NCBI GenBank assembly: GCA_964388175.1
Contig: CAYLYS010000060.1
Span: 1-15,489 of the forward strand
Direction of reading: 5' to 3'
DNA: 15,489 nucleotides
Source: JAITWN01 sp964388175
GTDB taxonomy: Bacteria; Pseudomonadota; Gammaproteobacteria; SZUA-140
The notes beneath the pieces are model-generated. The model was not told the origin of the DNA. It ran no database searches and saw only the letters and a list, made by a program, of their open reading frames with translations. How positions within the stretch are numbered: position 1 is the stretch's first letter; every line of letters begins with the position of its first letter. A program made the position numbers and the translations under genes. Shown in pieces: positions 5,890-12,797 of the stretch.

Positions 5890-6933
5890 ATGAACGAAGA
5901 GACCTATGCGCGCATAGACACGATCACGCGTCGGGTGCTGGACGGCGGCGAAATGAGCGCCGAGGAAGGCCGCTGGATGATCCGCCTCGACGACGGCTAT
6001 CTGTCCTGGCTGATGGCTGGCGCCGATCGTCTGCGCCAGCACTTCCGCGGCGAGGAAATCGAGGTCTGCGCCATCTCCAACGTGCGCTCGGGCAACTGCT
6101 CGGAGAACTGCAGCTTCTGCTCGCAGAGCGCCCACCACAAGACCGCCACCGCCCCGCGCTACGACTACATCCCCGCCGAACAGCTCGCCGAACAGGCGCA
6201 GCGGGCACGGGCCTGGGGCGCGAGCGATTTCGGCGTCGTTTCCAAGGGCTGGGGCGTGCGCTCGGACAAGGAGCGCAAGCAGTTGCGCACTTACTTCGAG
6301 ACGCTGGGCCGCGACAGCGACATCGGCCGCTGTGCCAGCCTCGGCGTACTCGACGCCCGTTCGGCGCGCGAGCTGAAGGCGATGGGTTTGGAAAACTACC
6401 ACCACAACCTGGAAACCGCGCGCAGCTATTTCGACCAGGTCTGCACCACGCATACCTATGAAGAGAACATCGACACCGTGCGCCACGCCGTGGAAGCGGG
6501 GCTGCGCGTGTGCTCGGGCGGCATCCTCGGCATGGGCGAGAGCCTGGACCAGCGCATCGAACTCGCTCTCACCCTGCGCGAGCTGGGCGTGGAGTCGGTG
6601 CCGCTCAACTTCCTCTCGCCGCAGGAAGGCACGCCCTTCGGCCGCATGGAGCCGATGACGCCGCGCGAGATCCTGAAGAACATCGCCGTCTTCCGCTACA
6701 TGCTGCCGCGCGCCGAGATCCGCATCGCCGGCGGCCGCCAGTTCCTGCGCGATCTGCAGGCGATGATCTTCATGGCCGGCGCTTCCGGCGTGATGATCGG
6801 CGACTACCTCACCACCAAGGGCCGGCGTGTCGAGGACGACCTGCAGATGCTGCGCGACCTCGGCCTCGCCGCGCGCGAAGACACGCAGCAGCGCCGCGCG
6901 CGCAGCGCGGAGGCGGCCTCCGCTACGGCATGA
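5890..6933 (+). CDS. bioB: BioB, biotin synthase (radical SAM), with an atypical auxiliary-cluster site
   Basis: BioB inserts sulfur into dethiobiotin to make biotin. The 347-residue product has the radical SAM motif CxxxCxxC at C70/C74/C77 (NCSENCSFCSQS), then YHHNLET (170-176), VCSGGILGMGE (207-217) and IRIAGGR (277-283). AAAAGGA 7 bases upstream of ATG 5890 fixes the start. In E. coli the sacrificial [2Fe-2S] cluster is held by C97, C128, C188 and R260. Here C148, C208 and R278 align with the last three, but the C97 position is Gly115 (SDFGVVSKG where E. coli has TRFCMGAAW). The enzyme therefore may bind a different auxiliary cluster. A remaining cysteine, C185, could be relevant. The C-terminal tail after about 330 is low-complexity. 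First gene of bioBFHCD. Confidence 0.95.
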   Translation: MNEETYARIDTITRRVLDGGEMSAEEGRWMIRLDDGYLSWLMAGADRLRQHFRGEEIEVCAISNVRSGNCSENCSFCSQSAHHKTATAPRYDYIPAEQLAEQAQRARAWGASDFGVVSKGWGVRSDKERKQLRTYFETLGRDSDIGRCASLGVLDARSARELKAMGLENYHHNLETARSYFDQVCTTHTYEENIDTVRHAVEAGLRVCSGGILGMGESLDQRIELALTLRELGVESVPLNFLSPQEGTPFGRMEPMTPREILKNIAVFRYMLPRAEIRIAGGRQFLRDLQAMIFMAGASGVMIGDYLTTKGRRVEDDLQMLRDLGLAAREDTQQRRARSAEAASATA

Positions 6934-6941
6934 CGGTCAAA

Positions 6942-6989
6942 GGGTCAGACTCCATTCACTGCTCCCGTTCATTGATCAGGGTCTGACCC
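6942..6989. repeat. Palindromic REP-like element with GGGTCAGAC/GTCTGACCC arms (copy 2)
   Basis: GGGTCAGAC (6942-6950) pairs perfectly with GTCTGACCC (6981-6989); pairing beyond this is imperfect (left arm continues TCC, right arm is preceded by CAG). The loop is about 30 bases. The arms match copy 1 at 3022-3062. It fills most of the 74-base gap between the bioB stop and the bioF ATG, inside the operon. Confidence 0.75.
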
Positions 6990-7007
6990 CGCTTGCACTC
7001 CGATGCG

Positions 7008-8216
7008 ATGAAACAGGCGTTGAGCGAACGGCTGGAACGCCAGCGCGCGCAGGATCTCTACCGCAGCAGACAGTGCCTCGACGGTCCGCAGGGCGTGGAG
7101 ATCACGCTCGACGGCCGGCGCTGCCTGTCCTTCTGCAGCAACGACTATCTCGGCCTCGCCAACCATCCGCGCGTGGTGCGCGCGCTGCAGGACGGCGCGG
7201 CGCGCCACGGCGTCGGCAGCGGCGCCTCGCATCTGGTCAGCGGCCACGGCCGTGCCCACCACGAACTCGAAGAAGCGCTGGCCGCCTGGTGCGGCCGCGA
7301 GCGCGCGCTGCTTTTTTCCACCGGCTACATGGCCAATCTCGGCGTACTCTCGGCACTCGCCGCGCGTGGCGACCGCGTCTACGCCGACCGCCTCGATCAT
7401 GCCTCCCTGCTCGACGCCGCCCGCCTCGCCGAGGCGCGCCTGAAGCGCTATCGTCACAACGATGCGACGCAGCTCGCCACTTGGCTGGAAGAAGCGCCGA
7501 CGCCGATACCGACGCAAGAACAGGGACAGGGACAGGGACAGGGACAGGCTTTCATCGTCAGCGACGGCGTCTTCAGCATGGACGGCGATCTCGCGCCGCT
7601 GCCCGAGCTCGCCGCCCTCGCCGCGCGTCATCGCGCCTGGCTGATGATCGACGATGCGCACGGCCTGGGCGTGATCGGCGCCGACGGCGGCGGCTGTGTC
7701 GCCCATTACGGCCTGGGACAAGCGGAAGTCCCGATCCTGGTCGGTACGCTGGGCAAGGCTTTCGGCACCTTCGGCGCCTTCGTCGCCGGCTCGGCGGAAC
7801 TGATCGAAACCCTGATCCAGTTCGCGCGCAGCTATATCTATACCACCGCGCTGCCGCCGGCGGTCGCCAGCGCCACGCTCGCCGCGCTGGCAGTCGCGCG
7901 GGAAGAATCCTGGCGCCGCGAACGCCTGGCCGCGCTGGCGCGGCGCTTCCGCGACGGCGCCGGCAGCCTCGGTCTGCCGCTCTATCCAGCAGCGCCGGAC
8001 GCACCGCCGACGCCGATCATTCCTCTGCTCTGCGGCAGCGCCGAACGCGCACTCGCACTCAGCGCCGCGCTGCGCGAACAGGGCATCGTGGTGACCGCGA
8101 TCCGCCCGCCGACGGTGCCGCGCGGCACGGCGCGGCTGCGCATCACGCTGTGCGCCGAACACAGCGATGCGCACATCGACCGCCTGCTCGACACCCTGGC
8201 CGCGCTGCACCGGTGA
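7008..8216 (+). CDS. bioF: BioF, 8-amino-7-oxononanoate synthase
   Basis: This PLP enzyme condenses pimeloyl-ACP (or -CoA) with L-alanine, releasing CO2, to give 8-amino-7-oxononanoate. The 402-residue product shows FCSNDYLGLANHP (42-54), GSGASHLVSGH (70-80), the DHAS motif with H131, IDDAHGLGV (D215) and the PLP lysine K250 in LVGTLGKAFGT. All catalytic landmarks are present. E. coli BioF has 384 residues; part of the extra length is a Gln-Gly run (172-180) encoded by a hexanucleotide repeat in the loop before FIVSDGVFSMDGD. ATG 7008 is preferred; an in-frame TTG at 6993 is possible. Neither has a visible ribosome binding site, and a palindromic element ends 18 bases upstream of the ATG. Second gene of the operon. 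Confidence 0.96.
   Translation: MKQALSERLERQRAQDLYRSRQCLDGPQGVEITLDGRRCLSFCSNDYLGLANHPRVVRALQDGAARHGVGSGASHLVSGHGRAHHELEEALAAWCGRERALLFSTGYMANLGVLSALAARGDRVYADRLDHASLLDAARLAEARLKRYRHNDATQLATWLEEAPTPIPTQEQGQGQGQGQAFIVSDGVFSMDGDLAPLPELAALAARHRAWLMIDDAHGLGVIGADGGGCVAHYGLGQAEVPILVGTLGKAFGTFGAFVAGSAELIETLIQFARSYIYTTALPPAVASATLAALAVAREESWRRERLAALARRFRDGAGSLGLPLYPAAPDAPPTPIIPLLCGSAERALALSAALREQGIVVTAIRPPTVPRGTARLRITLCAEHSDAHIDRLLDTLAALHR
7521..7547 (+). repeat. Hexanucleotide microsatellite (CAGGGA) inside bioF
   Basis: CAGGGA is repeated four times without error and followed by a further CAG, encoding alternating Gln-Gly. Because the period is two codons, gain or loss of units keeps the bioF frame. 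The perfect match between units suggests recent expansion by slippage. Confidence 0.9.
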
Positions 8217-8226
8217 GCATGCGCGC

Positions 8227-9012
8227 ATGAAGCTGCACGTGGAAACGACCGGCGACGGTCCGGCGCTGGTCCTGCTGCATGGCTGGGGGCTGAACAGCGG
8301 GGTATGGAGCGGTCTGATCGAAGCGCTTGCCGAGCGCTATCGCCTCGTGCGCATCGATCTTCCCGGCCATGGCCACAGCGCGATGCGTACCGACGGCTAT
8401 ACCATCGACACACTGGCCAACGCCATCGCACCGCATCTGCCGGAGGACAGCACGGTACTCGGCTGGTCGCTGGGCGGACTGATCGCGCTTCGTCTCGCCC
8501 TCGGCGGGACAGCGGGAAAGGCCGCGATACGCCGATTGATCCTGGTCGGCACCTCGCCGCAGTTCACCGCGGACACGCACTGGCCGCACGCCATGGCGCC
8601 CGCGGTGCTGGAGGATTTCTCCCAGCAACTGCTCGCCGATCATGCCGGCACGATTCGACGCTTCCTCGCCCTGCAGGCGCTCGGCTGCGCGGACAGCCGC
8701 CGCATTCTGGCCGAGCTGAAAAACGCCATCGCCGCCGCGCCGCCGCCCGATCCCGAGGCGCTCGCCGGTGGACTCGCCGTCCTGCGCACGACCTCCCTGC
8801 TCGCACACTTGCCCGCGCTGCGGCTGCCGGTCACTCTCATTCATGGCGAGCACGATACCCTGGCGCCGATCACCGCCGCGCGGGCGACCGCAGCGCTGCT
8901 GCCGGGCGCACGCCTGCACGAAATCGCGGGCGCGGGCCATGCCCCCTTCATCTCGCACGCGGATATCTTTCTTCGATTGCTGGATATGGATATGGCCTGC
9001 GGTCATGACTGA
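8227..9012 (+). CDS. bioH: BioH, pimeloyl-ACP methyl ester carboxylesterase
   Basis: BioH is an alpha/beta hydrolase that removes the methyl group from pimeloyl-ACP methyl ester, ending the BioC-primed chain so that BioF can use it. The 261-residue product has the oxyanion phrase LLHGWGLNSGVW (16-27) and the nucleophile S81 in GWSLGG. It also has the acid D210 in HGEHDTLAP and the base H238 in GAGHAPF, a complete triad at spacings like E. coli BioH (S82, D207, H235). The ATG at 8227 is 10 bases after the bioF stop, with GGTGAG overlapping that stop as ribosome binding site. The 3' end overlaps bioC by 8 bases. Its place between bioF and bioC separates it from other hydrolases. Confident. Confidence 0.95.
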   Translation: MKLHVETTGDGPALVLLHGWGLNSGVWSGLIEALAERYRLVRIDLPGHGHSAMRTDGYTIDTLANAIAPHLPEDSTVLGWSLGGLIALRLALGGTAGKAAIRRLILVGTSPQFTADTHWPHAMAPAVLEDFSQQLLADHAGTIRRFLALQALGCADSRRILAELKNAIAAAPPPDPEALAGGLAVLRTTSLLAHLPALRLPVTLIHGEHDTLAPITAARATAALLPGARLHEIAGAGHAPFISHADIFLRLLDMDMACGHD

Positions 9013-9922
9013 AGACAGCGGCATGAGCCCCGACTACCGGGTCGACAAGCGCGAGGTACGGCGCTCTTTCGACGCCGCCGCACCGCGCTATGAAGCGGTG
9101 GCGGTGCTGCAGCGGGAAGTGGGGCAGCGCCTGCTCGAACGCCTGGAGCTGGTGCGCATCGAACCCACTCTGCTGATCGATGCCGGCGCCGGCACCGGTG
9201 AGCTGAGCGCACGGCTCGCGCAGCGCTATCCCGCCGCGCGCCTGCTGCTGTTGGACCTGTCGCCCGCCATGCTCGCCGTGGCGCGCGGCCGCACCGGTTT
9301 CATCGAGCGCTGGCGGCGCCGGCGGCTCTACGCCTGCGGCGATGCCGAACGCCTGCCGATCGCTTCCGGCTGCGCCGATCTCATCGTGTCGAATCTGATG
9401 CTGCAGTGGTGCAACGATCTCGAAGGCGCGCTGCGCGAGCTGCGCCGCGCGCTGCGCCCGGGCGGGCTGCTGATGTTCACCACGCTCGGCCCCGATACCC
9501 TGCGCGAGCTGCGCGCCGCCTGGCGCGCGGTCGACACCGAGCACGTGCACGTCAATGCCTTCATCGACATGCACGACGTCGGCGATGCGCTGCTGCGCGC
9601 CGGCTTCGCCGATCCGGTGATGGATCGCGAGGACATCACGCTCACCTATGAAACGGTGCCGACGCTGCTGCATGAACTCAAGGCGCTCGGCGCCCACAAC
9701 AGCACCGGCGGCCGCCCGCGCGGGCTCACCGGACGGCGCCAGCTCGCCGGCATGATCGCCGCCTACGAACGCTTCCGCCGCGACGGGCGCCTGCCGGCGA
9801 CCTACGAAGTCCTGCATGGCCATTGCTGGGCGCCGCTGCAGGCGAAACAGGCACACGATACCGCCACGGGAGAAATCAGGGTGCCGCTGACGAAGCTGAC
9901 ACGAGCCGAACGCGAACGATGA
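9005..9922 (+). CDS. bioC: BioC, malonyl-ACP O-methyltransferase
   Basis: BioC methylates malonyl-ACP with SAM so that fatty acid synthesis can build the pimeloyl chain. The 305-residue product begins with the BioC-specific segment DKREVRRSFDAAAPRYEAVA. It then shows SAM motif I LIDAGAGTGELS (about 57-68), LLLLDLSPAML, VSNLMLQWCNDL, the long LRPGGLLMFTTLGPDTL and the family phrase HVNAFIDMHDVGDALLRAGF. Two ATGs are possible, 9005 (used, overlapping the bioH stop) and 9023; neither has a strong ribosome binding site. The 3' end overlaps bioD in an ATGA. Length is near the upper end for the family. Confident on identity, less so on the start. Confidence 0.95.
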   Translation: MTEDSGMSPDYRVDKREVRRSFDAAAPRYEAVAVLQREVGQRLLERLELVRIEPTLLIDAGAGTGELSARLAQRYPAARLLLLDLSPAMLAVARGRTGFIERWRRRRLYACGDAERLPIASGCADLIVSNLMLQWCNDLEGALRELRRALRPGGLLMFTTLGPDTLRELRAAWRAVDTEHVHVNAFIDMHDVGDALLRAGFADPVMDREDITLTYETVPTLLHELKALGAHNSTGGRPRGLTGRRQLAGMIAAYERFRRDGRLPATYEVLHGHCWAPLQAKQAHDTATGEIRVPLTKLTRAERER

Positions 9923-10620
9923 TCGCCACCATGAATACGGGCGGCGTCTTCGTCACCGGCACCGACACCGGCGTCGGCAAGACCTGGGTCGCGGCCGGCC
10001 TGCTGGCAGCGCTGCGCGCACGCGGCATGCGCGCCGTCGGCATGAAGCCGGTTTCCTGCGGTTGCGAGACCACAGCACAGGGCCTGCGCAACGAGGATGC
10101 CCTGCTGCTGCAGTCCTGCGGTATGGAGCCCGCGCCGCCTTACGAAACGATCAACCGCTACGCCTTCGCGCCGCCGGTCGCCCCGCATCTGGCGGCGCGG
10201 GCCGCCGGCCGGCGCATCGACATCACCCGCATCCACGCTGATCTGCGGGAACTCTCGACACAGGCGGATTACGTCGTGGTGGAAGGCGCCGGCGGCTGGC
10301 AGGTACCGCTGAACGAAGAAGAAACCATCGCCGACCTTGCACTCGCGCTCGGCCTGCCGGTGGTGCTGGTCGTCGGCATGCGTCTTGGCTGCCTCAACCA
10401 CGCGCTGCTCAGCAGCGCCGCCATCCTCGATGCGGGGCTTCCGCTCGCAGGCTGGGTGGCAACGCCGATCGATGCGGCGATGGCGCTGGCGGAAGACAAC
10501 ATCACGGCATTGCAGGAGCGCATCGATGCGCCGCTGCTGGGCCGGATACCGCATCTGCCGGCATGCGACGCCGGACGAATCGGGGAAAACCTGGATATCG
10601 ATGCGCTGCTGCGCCGGTGA
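9919..10620 (+). CDS. bioD: BioD, ATP-dependent dethiobiotin synthetase
   Basis: BioD closes the ureido ring of dethiobiotin from 7,8-diaminononanoate, CO2 and ATP. The 233-residue product has the Walker A GTDTGVGKT (14-22), KPVSCG (43-48), LRNEDALLL (56-64), the conserved VEGAGGW (121-127) and GMRLGCLNHALL, all typical. The start is set by the ATGA overlap with the bioC stop (9919-9922), which implies translational coupling; a second ATG at 9931 is possible. This is the last gene of the operon. It converges on rpoH with only 39 bases between stops. The partner gene bioA is not next to it and must be elsewhere if the pathway is complete. Confidence 0.96.
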   Translation: MIATMNTGGVFVTGTDTGVGKTWVAAGLLAALRARGMRAVGMKPVSCGCETTAQGLRNEDALLLQSCGMEPAPPYETINRYAFAPPVAPHLAARAAGRRIDITRIHADLRELSTQADYVVVEGAGGWQVPLNEEETIADLALALGLPVVLVVGMRLGCLNHALLSSAAILDAGLPLAGWVATPIDAAMALAEDNITALQERIDAPLLGRIPHLPACDAGRIGENLDIDALLRR

Positions 10621-10659
10621 AGCGACAACCGAAGAAGGCGGCCGCGCCGCCGGAAGCGC

Positions 10660-11514
10660 TCAGGCTTCCAGCGTGGCGCGGATTTTCTTGAAGGCGTTCT
10701 TTTCGATCTGGCGGATGCGCTCGGCCGAGACCTGATACTTGTCGGCGAGATCCTGCAGGGTCCGCTTGTCATCGGCGAGCCAGCGCTGCTGCAGTATGTC
10801 GCGGCTGCGATCGTCGAGATCGCCCAGCGCATCGCGCAGGCGGTCTTCGTTGTGCTCGTCCCATTCGTCCTGCTCGAACTGCGCGCCGGGATCCATGCGC
10901 ACATCCTGCAGATAGGCGGCCGGCGCCAGGGCGGCGCGATCACCATCCTCGCGCTCGCCATAGGGATCGAAGGACGCGTCGTAGCCACTGATACGCGCCT
11001 CCATTTCCATCACGTCCTCCGGACGCACGCCGAGATCCTTGGCAACCGCATCGACTTCCTCGCGGCCGAGCCAGCTCAGACGCTTCTTGGCGCTGCGCAG
11101 ATTGAAGAACAGCTTGCGCTGCGCCTTGGTGGTGGCGACCTTGACGATACGCCAGTTGCGCAGGATGAATTCGTGGATCTCGGCACGGATCCAATGCACC
11201 GCATAGGACACCAGCCGCACGTTCATGTCGGGATCGAAGCGTTTGACCGCCTTCATCAGACCGATGTTGCCTTCCTGGATGAGATCGGCCTGCGACAGGC
11301 CATAGCCGCTGTAGCCGCGGGCGATGTGGGCGACGAAGCGCAGATTGGACAGCACCAGCCGGCGGGCGGCGTCGAGATCGTTCTCTTCGCGGTAGCGCAG
11401 CGCGAGATGGCGTTCTTCCTCGGCGCTCAGTACCGGAATGAGGCCCACGCTCTGGACGTAGGCATCCAGGCTGCCGCTGTGCAGTACCGGAATGACGTCA
11501 GTGCCTGTACCCAT
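10660..11514 (-). CDS. rpoH: RpoH, heat-shock sigma factor (sigma-32)
   Basis: The product directs RNA polymerase to heat-shock promoters. At 284 residues it equals the E. coli length. Region 2 carries DLIQEGNIGLMKAVKRFDP (77-95) and SYAVHWIRAEIHEFILRNW (103-121). The RpoH box QRKLFFNLR (132-140), specific for this sigma, follows. Region 4 has the helix-turn-helix TLQDLADKYQVSAERIRQIE (252-271). The start at 11514 is chosen because AAAGAGGA (11531 to 11524) lies 9 bases upstream. A longer frame, to 11583, would run into the predicted promoter. The gene follows ftsX, giving the common ftsY-ftsE-ftsX-rpoH order, but has its own promoters. Confident. Confidence 0.97.
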   Translation of the reverse strand: MGTGTDVIPVLHSGSLDAYVQSVGLIPVLSAEEERHLALRYREENDLDAARRLVLSNLRFVAHIARGYSGYGLSQADLIQEGNIGLMKAVKRFDPDMNVRLVSYAVHWIRAEIHEFILRNWRIVKVATTKAQRKLFFNLRSAKKRLSWLGREEVDAVAKDLGVRPEDVMEMEARISGYDASFDPYGEREDGDRAALAPAAYLQDVRMDPGAQFEQDEWDEHNEDRLRDALGDLDDRSRDILQQRWLADDKRTLQDLADKYQVSAERIRQIEKNAFKKIRATLEA

Positions 11515-11547
11515 CTGGAGTGATCCTCTTTCAGACAATCCGTTTAT

Positions 11548-11583
11548 TTTCAAAATATTAGCGGCAACTCTGGCTGTCGTCAA
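11548..11583 (-). promoter_or_regulatory. Sigma-70-like promoter of rpoH
   Basis: On the minus strand TTGACG (11583 to 11578) is followed after exactly 17 bases by TAATAT (11560 to 11555). Five of six and four of six positions match the consensus. The predicted start near 11548 gives a leader of about 34 bases. Confidence 0.5.
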
Positions 11584-11624
11584 ACGGGGTCGCCATTATT
11601 GCCGCCGCGCCATCGGCGCCTCTC

Positions 11625-11659
11625 TGAATAGTATGACCGCACTTGCGAGCGCATGTTCC
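11625..11659 (-). promoter_or_regulatory. Sigma-E-like promoter of rpoH
   Basis: On the minus strand GGAACAT (11659 to 11653) is followed after 16 bases by TCATA (11636 to 11632). The E. coli sigma-E consensus is GGAACTT, about 16 bases, then TCnnA. The site lies upstream of the sigma-70-like promoter and after ftsX. E. coli rpoH also has a sigma-E promoter (P3), which supports the reading. Prediction from sequence only. Confidence 0.5.
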
Positions 11660-11684
11660 GGAATCGATAAAATATCGACGGAAC
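11655..11684. promoter_or_regulatory. Long imperfect hairpin between ftsX and rpoH
   Basis: GTTCCG plus TCGATA (11655-11660 and 11664-11669) pair with TATCGACGGAAC (11673-11684), a 12-base stem with one 3-base bulge (GAA) and an AAA loop. It overlaps the -35 of the sigma-E-like site. It could end ftsX transcripts or bind a regulator; there is no T-tract. Confidence 0.35.
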
Positions 11685-11703
11685 AGTGGCTTGACCTGAG
11701 CCC

Positions 11704-11736
11704 ATCGGGAGCCGATCGGGAGCCGATCGGGAACCG
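11704..11736. repeat. Three tandem copies of an 11-bp unit after ftsX
   Basis: ATCGGGAGCCG, ATCGGGAGCCG and ATCGGGAACCG lie head to tail, with one base difference in the third copy. The block begins 12 bases beyond the ftsX stop, in the gap before rpoH. The function is unknown. Confidence 0.85.
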
Positions 11737-11747
11737 GCCGAGGACGC

Positions 11748-12797
11748 TCAGCTCGGCTCGATGGCGCGGATGTGCCGACCCACCGCCAGCCATGCACCGA
11801 TCAGGCCGAGCAGCAGCCCGCCGCCGAGCAAGACCAGCGATGGCAACAGGCCGACGCCGCCGATGTGGAAACTGCTGTCATAGAGCGCGGACAGGCGCCG
11901 CACCGGCGCCGCCAGCAGGCCCAGCGCGAGCGACACCAGCAGCCAGGCGAAAACGGCGCCGAACAGGCCATGGAACAGGCCGTTGTACAGGAAAGGACGG
12001 CGCACGAAGCCGTTGGTCGCACCGATCAGCTTCTGCACCACGATTTCCTCCCGCCGGCTCTGGATCGACAGGCGGATGGTATTGCCGATGATCAGCAGCA
12101 CCGCCAGCGACAGCAGGACGCCGAGCACCAGCACGGCGCGCTGCGCGATCTGCATGATGGCGTACAGTCGCTTGACCCATTCCAGATCGAGCTGGGCACT
12201 GTCGACGCCGGCGTAGGCGCGCAGGCGCGCGAGCAAGGTCTCGATCTCGGCCGGCGCGGTGAATTCCAGACGCGGACGCACCAGCAGCACCGCCGGCAGC
12301 GGATTTTCCTGCAGCACTTCCAGCGCCTCGCCGAAACCGGACAGACGCTGGAATTCCTCCAGCGCCGCCTCCGGCGATACATAGCTGACCAATGCCACCC
12401 GATCCAGCGCGCCGATCTCCCGCGCCAGCCGCTGCGCCTCGTCGGTGCTGATGCCGGGGCGCAAGAACAGCGAAATCTGCGCCGCGTCCTCCCAGCCGGC
12501 GCTGACCGCCTTGGCACTGTTCAGCACCAGATACAGACCGGTCGGCAGCGCCAGCGCAATACCGATGACGGCGACCGTCATCAGCGTGGACAGCGGCGTG
12601 CGCGCCATGCGTCCGAGCGTATTGAACATCGCCTGCAGATGATGCTCCCCATAGGAGCGCAGACGACCGAACAGGCCCAGCTTGCGTGGCACGGTGGCGC
12701 GGGCCGACGAGCGCGGCGTGGCAGTCGCGGCCGGCGGCGCATCGGCACGCACCGCCGGCCGGCGCAGCAGACTCGGCGGAACGACTTCGCGGCTCAT
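11748..12797 (-). CDS. ftsX: FtsX, ABC-type cell division membrane protein
   Basis: With FtsE it forms a septal complex that in E. coli controls amidase activation through EnvC and helps recruit later division proteins. The 349-residue product has a basic, Ala/Pro-rich cytoplasmic N-terminus (1-65) and TM1 at about 71-93. A periplasmic domain (about 95-218) follows, then three C-terminal helices at about 219-243, 273-297 and 316-340. Family phrases are LTWVKRL-like LEWVKRLYAIMQ, GNTIRLSIQSRREEIVVQKLIGATNGFVRRPF and SLVLLGGGLLLG. The ATG at 12797 overlaps the ftsE stop by 4 bases (ATGA), so the two are translationally coupled. Nothing is missing. Confident. Confidence 0.96.
   Translation of the reverse strand: MSREVVPPSLLRRPAVRADAPPAATATPRSSARATVPRKLGLFGRLRSYGEHHLQAMFNTLGRMARTPLSTLMTVAVIGIALALPTGLYLVLNSAKAVSAGWEDAAQISLFLRPGISTDEAQRLAREIGALDRVALVSYVSPEAALEEFQRLSGFGEALEVLQENPLPAVLLVRPRLEFTAPAEIETLLARLRAYAGVDSAQLDLEWVKRLYAIMQIAQRAVLVLGVLLSLAVLLIIGNTIRLSIQSRREEIVVQKLIGATNGFVRRPFLYNGLFHGLFGAVFAWLLVSLALGLLAAPVRRLSALYDSSFHIGGVGLLPSLVLLGGGLLLGLIGAWLAVGRHIRAIEPS

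Noticed and set aside
5782..6486. N-terminal extension of ComF to 6486 on the minus strand
   Set aside because: It is antisense to bioB and has no resemblance to ComF; the real start lies at or just below 5781.
7521..7547. CRISPR-like repeat
   Set aside because: Six-base units without spacers, inside a coding frame; this is a microsatellite.
6969..8228. Long frames on both strands over bioF
   Set aside because: They are shadows of bioF in GC-rich DNA; only the bioF frame has catalytic motifs.
10637..10669. Terminator between the convergent bioD and rpoH
   Set aside because: Two GC stems exist (10637-10651 and 10652-10669), but neither is followed by a T-tract, and the second overlaps the rpoH stop. 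Not strong enough to list.
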